A DNA stretch of 5,545 bases from JAAYYY01 sp032260445 (GCA_032260445.1 JAVVFG010000282.1:1-5545), one strand, 5' to 3'; shown: positions 1 to 5,390, counted from the stretch's first letter. Notes: generated by a model from the sequence alone, not told the origin. Translations and numbers: made by a program.

Positions 1-1013
1 GCTACTTGATTACCAACCCGCTCACCGGCACGAGCTGCCATACGGCGCTGGACGGCGAGGTGCCCGGACGCTTTGCGGCGGCCGCCAGCGGCGTCTTCTA
101 CCATGTCGAAGACGGCGACAGTCTCGTGCTTAAACATCTGGCTTACGATGGCATGGCTTCGCTGTTGCCCTTCACGGCGATCCCCAGGGATGGACTCTTC
201 TACCCGGCCTACGCCGTCTCGGCCGACGGGCAGCGCGTGGCCTGGTCGCATGGCTCGGTCGCCACGACCGGCGCGGATGGGCGCAACGAGATCCGTAGCG
301 AGCTGTTCGTCGCCAATGTCGATGGGTCTGGCATGGACGCGCCCTTGCTCGGCCTCGACACGCAAACGTTCGCCGGCCGCGCCGTGGTGCCTGTGCGCTT
401 CAGCGCCGACAACCGCACCCTCTTCTACACCTTCCAGCCCGTCTACGGCGGCGGCCCGTGGAACAGTTTCACCGGTCGCTACGACAACCTTTACGCCCTG
501 CCGCTCGATGGTGGTGCGGTCGAGCTGAACCAGATAGAAGCCATCTTTGATTGTGCAGACTATGGTCTCTTGCTCTGCCTTGGCGACTTTGTCGAAGACA
601 ATGGCGAGGTGACCACGCTCGCCTATGTCGACGCCAACAACGCTCTGGTCATTCGCAACGGCACTGGCGAAAACCTCAATATCATCGCCCTCAACGCCGA
701 TTACGTCGGCTTCCCCACCTTCGGTCCCGGCGGCGAGTTAGTCTTCTACGGCGCCGAGTTCGGCCCCGACCCGCTGCGCTCCGTGACTGGCACCATCTAC
801 CGCGTTGCCCCGCCAACGGCGGCCCACGAAACTCTAGCAAGCGCAGAAGGGTTACTCATGCCACAGGCCTGGCTCGGCACGATGCACATCGTCGCCGGCT
901 ACAGCAGCGAGCCCGATAGCCGCGGCACGGCCATTGTCGGCCTCGACGGAACGCTCGAGGTACTGGACAGCGATCCGAATGGCGGCTTTATCGCCGTCCT
1001 GCCACTCCCTTAG
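1..1013 (+). CDS. TolB/PD40-like beta-propeller protein, 3' part (5' end outside window)
   Basis: The reading frame is already open at the left edge (codon TAC at 3-5, then TTG ATT ACC), so this is the C-terminal part of a longer protein; the TTG at 6 is not believed to be the start. About 335 residues are visible, ending at TAG 1011-1013. Numbering from position 6, at least four propeller-blade-like repeats are seen: residues about 66-108 (AVSADGQRVAW, then LFVANVDGSG), 128-170 (VRFSADNRTLFY, then NLYALPLDGG), 236-268 (FPTFGPGGELVFYG, then TIYRVAPP) and 286-321 (a tryptophan-containing strand, then AIVGLDGTLEVLD). The pattern 'S-x-D-G/N strand, then lf-x-x-x-DG' is that of TolB/PD40 WD40-like propellers. 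Such proteins are usually secreted or periplasm-facing binding scaffolds; any signal peptide or anchor would lie upstream. No catalytic motif is visible and the ligand is unknown. It converges on the minus-strand operon across a shared hairpin. Confidence 0.75.
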   Translation, partial: YLITNPLTGTSCHTALDGEVPGRFAAAASGVFYHVEDGDSLVLKHLAYDGMASLLPFTAIPRDGLFYPAYAVSADGQRVAWSHGSVATTGADGRNEIRSELFVANVDGSGMDAPLLGLDTQTFAGRAVVPVRFSADNRTLFYTFQPVYGGGPWNSFTGRYDNLYALPLDGGAVELNQIEAIFDCADYGLLLCLGDFVEDNGEVTTLAYVDANNALVIRNGTGENLNIIALNADYVGFPTFGPGGELVFYGAEFGPDPLRSVTGTIYRVAPPTAAHETLASAEGLLMPQAWLGTMHIVAGYSSEPDSRGTAIVGLDGTLEVLDSDPNGGFIAVLPLP

Positions 1014-1040
1014 ACCAGACAGCGGTTCCAGCCCTGTGCT

Positions 1041-1078
1041 AAGCCCCTCCTCAGAAACCCAGTTCTCAGGAGGGGCTT
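1041..1078. terminator. Hairpin between convergent genes, probable bidirectional terminator
   Basis: The arms AAGCCCCTCCTCAGAA (1041-1056) and TTCTCAGGAGGGGCTT (1063-1078) are complementary over 16 positions with a single C-C mismatch (1052/1067), closing a 6-nt loop ACCCAG. It lies between the stop of the plus-strand propeller gene (1013) and the stop of the minus-strand operon (1084), the place expected for a shared terminator. Neither strand has a U-tract after the stem, so it is not a canonical intrinsic terminator; it may block readthrough or protect RNA ends. Confidence 0.7.
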
Positions 1079-1083
1079 CAGGT

Positions 1084-1656
1084 CTATCCGGCCCGGTAAC
1101 CCACAAAGCGCGACAGAAAGGCGAGCGATTTCTGCGCGCCCTCCGCTGCCGGCTCAAACCCGAAGCTTTCTGCAAGACGGTCTGTGATCGCCGTGACAAA
1201 ACAGACCAGCAGCGCCTCGCGGATCCCCTGCTCGCTAATCCCCGCCCGGCGTAGCCGCTGGATGTCGTCCCCGCCCACTTCGCTCGGCAGCAAGGTTACC
1301 TTCTCCACAAAGACCAGCGTTGCCCGCAACGGCTCGGAGATGGGCGCCGTCAGGTAATCACCCAATACCTGCCGCACTTTCTCTTTCCCTAGATAGAGCG
1401 CCGCCACGGCGCCGTGCGATCGTGTTGCCGCCTCGCACTGGTTACGCGAGGAGACAAAGGCCGCCATCAGCTCGAGATCACCCCGGCTCCACGCTTCGCC
1501 CCGGCGCAGCGCCTGCCGCAGCACCGCTGCGTAATGCTTGCCAAAGAACTCCGGACGGTAATGCCGCACTGCCGCCAGGCTCGGCGTAAAGCCCAGCACC
1601 TTTTGCAGCAGCGCCACCTGCCAGCCGCCTGCCTCCTCAAGCACGGTTAGCCTCAT
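1084..1656 (-). CDS. AhpD-like / carboxymuconolactone decarboxylase (CMD)-family protein with incomplete CxxC motif
   Basis: 190 aa, third gene of the leftward operon. The alpha-helical layout matches CMD/AhpD-like 'peroxidase-related' proteins. An N-terminal helical region (1-55) is followed by the active-site helix at about 60-88 (DLELMAAFVSSRNQCEAATR, then SHGAVA), and a C-terminal helical region at 107-165 contains 'LRRAGISEQGIREAL' and 'ITDRLAESFGFE'. AhpD enzymes carry CxxCxxxH, the two cysteines giving thiol peroxidase or disulfide-reductase activity. Here the first Cys (C74) and the His (H81) are kept, but the second Cys position is Ala77 (codon GCA). Classical AhpD chemistry is therefore doubtful; C152 is the only other cysteine. 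The ATG at 1656-1654 overlaps the upstream gene's TGA (1655-1653) as ATGA, with AGGAGG at 1669-1664 seven bases before the start, indicating translational coupling. The stop is TAG at 1086-1084. Family assignment is fairly secure; function is unknown. Confidence 0.8.
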   Translation of the reverse strand: MRLTVLEEAGGWQVALLQKVLGFTPSLAAVRHYRPEFFGKHYAAVLRQALRRGEAWSRGDLELMAAFVSSRNQCEAATRSHGAVAALYLGKEKVRQVLGDYLTAPISEPLRATLVFVEKVTLLPSEVGGDDIQRLRRAGISEQGIREALLVCFVTAITDRLAESFGFEPAAEGAQKSLAFLSRFVGYRAG

Positions 1657-2000
1657 GCCTCGTCCTCCTGCAGTGCCGCCAACCCCCGCTCCAACCGTGT
1701 CAGTCCCGCACCCAACGCCACGCTGATCGCCAACTCAAAAATCTCGTCTTCGTTGTAGCCGGCAACGCGCAGCGCCACGATGTCCGCACTACTGATCGTC
1801 GCCGGCTCATTTGCCAGCCGGTCCACAAACGGGGCCAGCTCAGCCGGGAGGGACGCCGGCTCCCGCCGCGGCATGCTCGGCGCGCCTGCACGCGCTGCCA
1901 CCACCTGGCGCAGCAGCACGCTCGTCTCCCCCGGCCCATGTAGGACGCTGTTCACCAGACCGGCGATCACCGCCGGAAACTTCACACTTGGACGCGACAT
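1653..2000 (-). CDS. Small cysteine-free CMD-fold-like protein (half-domain paralogue of its downstream neighbour)
   Basis: 115 aa starting MSRPSVKFPAVIAGLV. The frame is open further upstream to an ATG at 2075, but that start would overlap the end of the preceding gene and adds an unconvincing Arg-rich stretch. The ATG at 2000-1998 has AGGAGG at 2012-2007 with 6-nt spacing and sits 25 nt after the preceding stop, so it is preferred. The C-terminal half (about residues 55-110), including 'ISSADIVALRVAGYNEDEIF' and the following 'GAGLTRLERGLAAL', resembles the C-terminal helical part of the next gene's product ('VGGDDIQRLRRAGISEQGIR', then 'TAITDRLAESFGFE'). This suggests a shared CMD-type helical fold. 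The protein contains no cysteine and no CxxCxxxH motif, so it is unlikely to be a thiol peroxidase by itself; it may pair with the neighbour. The assignment comes from the pattern of two neighbours read by eye and is moderately sure. Confidence 0.75.
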   Translation of the reverse strand: MSRPSVKFPAVIAGLVNSVLHGPGETSVLLRQVVAARAGAPSMPRREPASLPAELAPFVDRLANEPATISSADIVALRVAGYNEDEIFELAISVALGAGLTRLERGLAALQEDEA

Positions 2001-2006
2001 CCTCTT

Positions 2007-2012
2007 CCTCCT
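2007..2012 (-). promoter_or_regulatory. Ribosome-binding site that decides the start at 2000
   Basis: On the minus strand CCAGGAGGAAGAGG leads directly into ATG. The same 13-nt string CCAGGAGGAAGAG stands before the first gene of the operon (3812-3800). This favours the start at 2000 over the upstream in-frame ATG at 2075. Confidence 0.85.
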
Positions 2013-2025
2013 GGCACCGCGACGG

Positions 2026-3798
2026 CTACATCGAAATCGAGCCCTTCCGGAAATCCGTAGCGCCGATCCACGCATTCAGCAGCACCGGCTTTCCCGACGC
2101 CGCCAGCCGCTGCGCCTCGCGCAGGCACGATGCCATCTCACCCGGCTCGCGCAGCAGCAGCCCCGCCGCCCCATACCCTTCAGCCACCGTCTGGTACGCC
2201 GTGCGCGCCAGCTCCGTGCCCAGCGCGTTGTCAAAAATCGCCACCTGCTCTCGCGCGATCTGCGCCCAGCTACCATCTGTGCCCACTATGGCAATTACCG
2301 GCACGTTGTGGCGGTTGAACGTGTCGAACTCGGCGATGCTGTAGGCAGCGCTCCCATCCCCGTACAACAGCCAGACCTCCGCCTCAGGCCGCGCCAATTT
2401 TGCACCGAGAGCGAAGCCAGCGCCTGCGCCCAGCGTCCCGAAAGCACCCGGATCCAGCCACGAGAGCGGCCCGCGCGGGCGCACGATATAGCTGGCAGTC
2501 GCCACAAAATCACCGCCGTCCCCGATAATCACGCTCTCCTCGGGAATCACCGCTTCCAGCTCGCGACAGAGCGCCACCGGATTCACGAACTCCGTTTCCT
2601 GGCCGGACGTCGCCACGATCTCCCCATCGCGCTCGGCGTCGCGTGCCTGCAGATGCGATATCCACGGCGCCCACCGCCCGGCATCGCCTTGCCACGCCGC
2701 CGCGGCGGCGCGCAAGAAAGCGCCCGCGTCCGCCAGGATCGCCTGGTCCGGCCGGCAGTTCAGTTTCAGCTCGTCCCGGCTGCGATTGACCATGACCAGT
2801 CGCGCGTCCCGCCCCAGGCTGCGCCCATAGCCCAGGCGAAAGTCACAGGGCACGCCGGCCAGGACAATCAGATCCGCTTCCTTCAGCGCCTTGCTGCGCT
2901 TGTGGCGCAGATGCAGCGCGTGCCGCCCCAACAGGCCCCGCGCCATGCCTGACAGATACGCCGGCACGCCCAGCTGCAACACCGCCTGCTGCAGCGCCTC
3001 CGCCTGTGCCTGCGCCGCACCCGCCTCCGTCGGCAGCAGCGCCTGGCTGCCGATGAGCAGCACCGGGCGCTGTGCCCGCGCCAGGCTGTCGAGCAGATCG
3101 GCGACGTCATCCGCATCGTGGTTCGGAATCGCCACCGGCCGCGCGCGCTGCTCCCGCGGCGTGTTCCCGTTGAACAGGCCGCGCTGGTGCCGCGCCATGT
3201 ACCAGCGCATCAGCCGGGCGCGCAGGCTACTGCCGCCCGGCGTGCTCGCCGCATACCATTCATTGACCACCGCCTGCGGGTAGAGCAAATCCACAGGCAG
3301 CTCGACGAACACCGGGCCCGGTACCCCCGCACGCGCCTTGGCAATCGCCGTCTCCAGCGCCGGGCCGATATCGCGTAGCTGGTCGACCATCGTCGCCCAC
3401 TTCACGTGCGGCCGCACCAGCGCCATCTGATCAATATCCTGCAGCGCGCCGCGCCCCGTGAGCAGCGTCGCCGTCGCGCCGCCCAGCAACACCACCGGCG
3501 ACTGCGCCATCTGGGCATTCTTCAGCGCCGTGATCGTGTTCGTTACTCCCGGCCCTGCGGTCACTGCCGCCACGCCCACTGTCCCTGTTAGTCGGGCCAC
3601 GGCATCAGCAGCAAACACCGCCGTCGCCTCGTGGCGCACGTCGATCACCCGGATGCCCTGCCCTTCGCAACCGAGCAGGATGGGGGAAATATGCCCGCCA
3701 CACAGCGTGAACAAAAAACGCACATCGTGGCGCGCCAGCACCTCTGCGACGAGCGTGCCGCCGTGTACCTGGGGCGTTCCTGCCTCCCGTTGTGCCAT
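2026..3798 (-). CDS. Thiamine-diphosphate-dependent enzyme of the ILVBL/HACL2 (2-hydroxyacyl-CoA lyase / acetolactate synthase-like) type
   Basis: 590 aa, full length for the family, first gene of the leftward operon. Three domains in order: N-terminal pyrimidine-binding (about 10-185), central (about 230-370) and C-terminal diphosphate-binding (about 405-585). Glu57 in VRHEATAVFAADA is the conserved glutamate that activates thiamine. The diphosphate/Mg motif begins GDGS (480-483) and closes near TDGSW (507-511), where Asp508 replaces the common Asn. Whole segments match the human ILVBL protein as I remember it: TLCGGHISP, AAVTAGPGVTNT, KNAQMAQSP, GSQALL, GMARGLLGR, CDFRLGYGR, WLDPGAFGTLGAGAGFALGA, and the C-terminal TDFRKGSIS (human TDFRDGSIA). 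Human ILVBL/HACL2 cleaves 2-hydroxyacyl-CoA to formyl-CoA and a shortened aldehyde. True acetolactate synthases are less similar and usually sit beside a regulatory subunit, which is absent here. No membrane segment is evident. The start ATG 3798-3796 has AGGAGG at 3810-3805. The subfamily call is strong; the substrate is inferred. Confidence 0.88.
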   Translation of the reverse strand: MAQREAGTPQVHGGTLVAEVLARHDVRFLFTLCGGHISPILLGCEGQGIRVIDVRHEATAVFAADAVARLTGTVGVAAVTAGPGVTNTITALKNAQMAQSPVVLLGGATATLLTGRGALQDIDQMALVRPHVKWATMVDQLRDIGPALETAIAKARAGVPGPVFVELPVDLLYPQAVVNEWYAASTPGGSSLRARLMRWYMARHQRGLFNGNTPREQRARPVAIPNHDADDVADLLDSLARAQRPVLLIGSQALLPTEAGAAQAQAEALQQAVLQLGVPAYLSGMARGLLGRHALHLRHKRSKALKEADLIVLAGVPCDFRLGYGRSLGRDARLVMVNRSRDELKLNCRPDQAILADAGAFLRAAAAAWQGDAGRWAPWISHLQARDAERDGEIVATSGQETEFVNPVALCRELEAVIPEESVIIGDGGDFVATASYIVRPRGPLSWLDPGAFGTLGAGAGFALGAKLARPEAEVWLLYGDGSAAYSIAEFDTFNRHNVPVIAIVGTDGSWAQIAREQVAIFDNALGTELARTAYQTVAEGYGAAGLLLREPGEMASCLREAQRLAASGKPVLLNAWIGATDFRKGSISM

Positions 3799-3840
3799 TC
3801 TCTTCCTCCTGGTTGCTCCTTCTATCTGTCGGACCCGGAC

Positions 3841-3864
3841 GCGCCCTATCTTAGCACAGGGCGC
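3841..3864. repeat. Inverted repeat over the leftward -10 box, candidate operator
   Basis: GCGCCCT (3841-3847) and AGGGCGC (3858-3864) are perfect 7-bp reverse complements separated by 10 bp, which contain the proposed leftward -10 box. The half-site centres are 17 bp apart, between one and a half and two helical turns. The position suggests a repressor site, but a short RNA hairpin or chance in GC-rich DNA is possible. Confidence 0.4.
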
Positions 3865-3875
3865 CAGATTGGAAA
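3848..3875 (-). promoter_or_regulatory. Candidate promoter of the ILVBL-like operon
   Basis: On the minus strand TTTCCA (3875-3870; 4 of 6 matches to TTGACA) is followed after 16 nt by TAAGAT (3853-3848; TATAAT with two changes), preceded by TGC as an extended -10. Transcription would begin near 3841, giving a leader of about 45 nt before the start codon at 3798 and its AGGAGG. Read by eye; no competing site on this strand looked better. Confidence 0.5.
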
Positions 3876-3887
3876 CCGCGTCCCCCC

Positions 3888-3916
3888 TTGACGCCGGGCC
3901 GGCAATCTTTTATCAT
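3888..3916 (+). promoter_or_regulatory. Candidate promoter of the RHH-nucleotidyltransferase gene
   Basis: TTGACG (3888-3893; 5 of 6 matches) and TATCAT (3911-3916; 4 of 6) are separated by the ideal 17 nt. Initiation near 3923 gives a short leader: about 40 nt to the ATG at 3963, or about 13 nt to the ATG at 3936. The -35 box lies 12 bp beyond the -35 box of the divergent leftward promoter, so the two could be controlled together. Confidence 0.6.
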
Positions 3917-3923
3917 GCGAGTT

Positions 3924-3940
3924 GTATGACAAAGTATGAC
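3924..3940 (+). repeat. Direct repeat GTATGAC x2 at 10-bp spacing, candidate operator
   Basis: GTATGAC occurs at 3924-3930 and again at 3934-3940, one helical turn apart, at the predicted transcription start. A related inverted half-site, TCATGC (3913-3918; complement GCATGA), overlaps the -10 box. Repeated short half-sites one turn apart suit ribbon-helix-helix proteins, and the adjacent gene encodes such a domain. Autoregulation is inference. Confidence 0.4.
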
Positions 3941-3962
3941 ACCCTGCCCTGCCACCACCTAT

Positions 3963-4790
3963 ATGCGTAAGAAGGCTCGCTTGACAATCACGCTCAGTCC
4001 AGATTTGCTGCAACAAATCGATCGCCTGGTCGATCAGCGCACGGTGCGCAGCCGCTCGCATGCCATCGAAAGTCTCCTGCGCCAGAGCCTCACCCCGGTC
4101 GTCTCTACCGCCGTGCTTCTGGCCGGTGGCCCGCAGAAAGGGGAGACCTTGCCGGCGCTGGCGCCAATCGACGGCCAACCACTCATCCGGCAGCAAGTGG
4201 AGCATCTCCAAAGCTATGGCATCCGCACGATTGTTATCCTGGCTGGACCACATGAGGCAGCGATACGGCGCGAATTGGGGGATCGAGTGCCGGGCATCCG
4301 CCTCATCTATGTGTCTGAAAACGAGCCGTCAGGCACGGCCGGCGCCCTGAAACTGGCCGAACCGTACCTGCAAAGCCTGCCCCTCTTCCTCGTCCTGCAC
4401 GGCGACGTGCTGACCGACATCGACGTCGCCGATTTTGTTACCTTCCAACAAAAAGAGAACCGGCTGGCCAGCATTGCCGTCAAGCCGCGCCAGGCGGACC
4501 CCAACCTGGGAAAAGTGCTCCTGCAGGGCAATCGCATCACCGATTTCCTGCAGGCGGGACAAGAGCAGAGTATCAGTATTGTGAATACGGGAGTTTATCT
4601 GTTACGGCCGGACGTCCTCTCGCTCGTCGAACCACACGCTGCAGCCAAGCTAGAGACGGAGATCTTTCCCCGTCTGGCCAGCATGGGCGAGTTGAGCGCC
4701 TTCCTCTTTCAGGGGATTTGGTTTGACATCAGCTCGCCCGCCAACTACCGCTTGGCGCAGGAACGCTGGCGCCAGAAGGAGCAGGGATAA
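3963..4790 (+). CDS. Ribbon-helix-helix DNA-binding domain fused to a sugar-nucleotidyltransferase-like domain
   Basis: 275 aa. Residues 1-43 (MRKKARLTITLSPDLLQQ onward, then SRSHAIESLLRQSL) form a CopG/Arc-type ribbon-helix-helix: strand RLTITL, helix SPDLLQQIDRLV, helix HAIESLLRQ. Residues 48-270 match the NTP_transferase fold of mannose-1-phosphate guanylyltransferases and glucose-1-phosphate thymidylyltransferases. Recognisable parts are LAGG (53-56), IDGQPLI (69-75), SGTAGALKLAEPYL, LHGDVLTDID (Asp148, expected metal ligand), NTGVYLL (208-214) and GIWFDISSPANY. The usual nucleotide signature GxGTRLxPLTxxxPKP is replaced by the shorter PQKGETLP, so catalysis is uncertain. The product may act as a metabolite-responsive regulator or an active enzyme. 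The ATG at 3963 is preferred because the ribbon-helix-helix begins there; an in-frame ATG at 3936 would add nine residues, and neither has a clear ribosome-binding site. The next gene follows after one base. Confidence 0.85.
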   Translation: MRKKARLTITLSPDLLQQIDRLVDQRTVRSRSHAIESLLRQSLTPVVSTAVLLAGGPQKGETLPALAPIDGQPLIRQQVEHLQSYGIRTIVILAGPHEAAIRRELGDRVPGIRLIYVSENEPSGTAGALKLAEPYLQSLPLFLVLHGDVLTDIDVADFVTFQQKENRLASIAVKPRQADPNLGKVLLQGNRITDFLQAGQEQSISIVNTGVYLLRPDVLSLVEPHAAAKLETEIFPRLASMGELSAFLFQGIWFDISSPANYRLAQERWRQKEQG

Positions 4791-4791
4791 C

Positions 4792-4995
4792 ATGTCAGCC
4801 CAAGGTGTTAAGCAGCAAGAGCACGCAGCCAGGCAGGCCACAGCCGACGGCGTCCAGACCGGGCGGCAGAGGACAACGCGCGCTGTGGCGCCGCAGCACA
4901 AGCACGTTGAGACGCGAAGCCGTCCCTTTGCGAAAGGCGAGATTCGCGATCCGCTGGGCGATTTTTCCGAGGCAATTGGCGCCTACTTCGGTTAG
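4792..4995 (+). CDS. Small hydrophilic protein of unknown function, coupled to the RHH-nucleotidyltransferase gene
   Basis: 67 aa, MSAQGVKQQEHAARQATADG onward, ending GDFSEAIGAYFG before TAG at 4993-4995. The ATG lies one base after the upstream TAA (4788-4790). GAAGGAG at 4775-4781, inside the end of the previous gene, gives a good ribosome-binding site 10 nt from the start, so the pair probably forms one transcriptional unit. Residues 1-45 are polar, Gln/Arg/Thr-rich and probably disordered; the tail from about residue 50 (GEIRDPLGDFSEAIGAYFG) is more ordered-looking, with an acidic-hydrophobic pattern. No membrane segment, signal peptide, cysteine or known motif is seen. I do not recognise the family; it could be a partner or adaptor of the upstream protein, or a spurious reading frame in GC-rich DNA. 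Confidence 0.55.
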   Translation: MSAQGVKQQEHAARQATADGVQTGRQRTTRAVAPQHKHVETRSRPFAKGEIRDPLGDFSEAIGAYFG

Positions 4996-5244
4996 CCGCC
5001 CACCAGCCTCTAGCAAGCCCTAGCCCAGCGCGCCCCTGCCACCCCTGCGCGCAACACGGCGCACCGGAAGCCAAGTTGCCGCCCATTCCCTAGGGCGATA
5101 ATCCCGCCACACGGCCCATAAACACTCCCGGCGGCTCCGGCCACTCCTGCCTGGTGATCGCGCCCGCCGGCAGTTTCCTGTTTCCCAACCAGAACCAGCC
5201 TGACCCCTCAAATCTGCCCGCAGAGTCCCCACCGGATCAAATGC
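4996..5244. other. Intergenic stretch without recognisable gene
   Basis: C-rich sequence between the small protein gene and the pilin promoter. No frame on either strand has both a ribosome-binding site and protein-like composition; the open minus-strand frame at 5020-5232 codes for an Arg/Gly/Trp-rich product typical of a GC-rich shadow. Minor features are a CCCTAGGG palindrome (5088-5095), two GCGCGC tracts (5028-5033, 5047-5052) and a weak stem CTGCC/GGCAG (5147-5151/5169-5173) followed by TTTCCTGTTT that might end the upstream transcript. Confidence 0.6.
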
Positions 5245-5273
5245 TTGTCCTTGGTAATCGACTCTTCTATAAT
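5245..5273 (+). promoter_or_regulatory. Near-consensus promoter of the Flp pilin gene
   Basis: TTGTCC (5245-5250; 4 of 6 matches to TTGACA) and a perfect TATAAT (5268-5273) are separated by 17 nt. The surrounding sequence turns AT-richer than the rest of the window. Initiation near 5280 would give a leader of about 108 nt before the pilin start, long enough to carry the two hairpins described separately. A strong promoter fits the high pilin output that pilus assembly needs. Confidence 0.75.
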
Positions 5274-5321
5274 GTATGTGCGTTTCTTTTCGATTGTCCG
5301 TTATCTATTATTCGTGCCGGG

Positions 5322-5359
5322 GCAGCGATCAGTTGGGAGCATTCCTCACTGCTTTCTGC
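5322..5359 (+). promoter_or_regulatory. Imperfect hairpin in the flp leader
   Basis: The segments 5322-5338 and 5343-5359 pair symmetrically around a GCAT loop: 17 facing positions, of which 12 are Watson-Crick, 2 are G-U and 3 are mismatches. No U-tract follows, so it does not look like a terminator. Read by eye; it may stabilise the mRNA or take part in regulation. Confidence 0.45.
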
Positions 5360-5367
5360 GGGCGATT

Positions 5368-5390
5368 CATTGATCCGGAGGTCCTCAATG
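5368..5390 (+). promoter_or_regulatory. Hairpin holding the flp start codon, with the ribosome-binding site in its loop
   Basis: CATTGA (5368-5373) and TCAATG (5385-5390) are perfect complements. The 3' arm ends in the ATG start codon (5388-5390), and the 11-nt loop contains GGAGG (5377-5381), spaced 6 nt from the ATG. This geometry could limit or control initiation, although a 6-bp AT-containing stem is weak. Confidence 0.45.

Noticed and set aside
1320..1650. Plus-strand frames opposite the AhpD-like gene
   Set aside because: Low-complexity Arg/Ala/Pro products antisense to a supported gene.
1653..2075. Upstream ATG at 2075 for the small CMD-like gene
   Set aside because: It would overlap the preceding gene by 50 nt and adds an Arg-rich stretch, while the ATG at 2000 has a clear AGGAGG.
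1780..2952. Long plus-strand open frame (390 codons) opposite the ILVBL-like operon
   Set aside because: The product is rich in Arg, Pro, His and Gln with no domain pattern, and it lies antisense to two well-supported genes; it is a GC-rich shadow.
2026..3798. Annotation as acetolactate synthase large subunit (ilvB)
   Set aside because: Sequence segments fit ILVBL/HACL2 much better and no regulatory subunit or branched-chain pathway gene is nearby.
3458..3970. Plus-strand frame of 170 codons spanning the ILVBL 5' end and the control region
   Set aside because: Antisense to conserved ThDP-enzyme sequence and running through both promoters; no ribosome-binding site and no recognisable motif.
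5020..5232. Minus-strand frame of 70 codons in the intergenic stretch
   Set aside because: Arg/Gly/Trp-rich product, no ribosome-binding site and no homology I recognise.
5280..5387. Cyclic-di-GMP riboswitch in the flp leader
   Set aside because: The leader is long and structured, but I could not find the conserved GEMM core elements.
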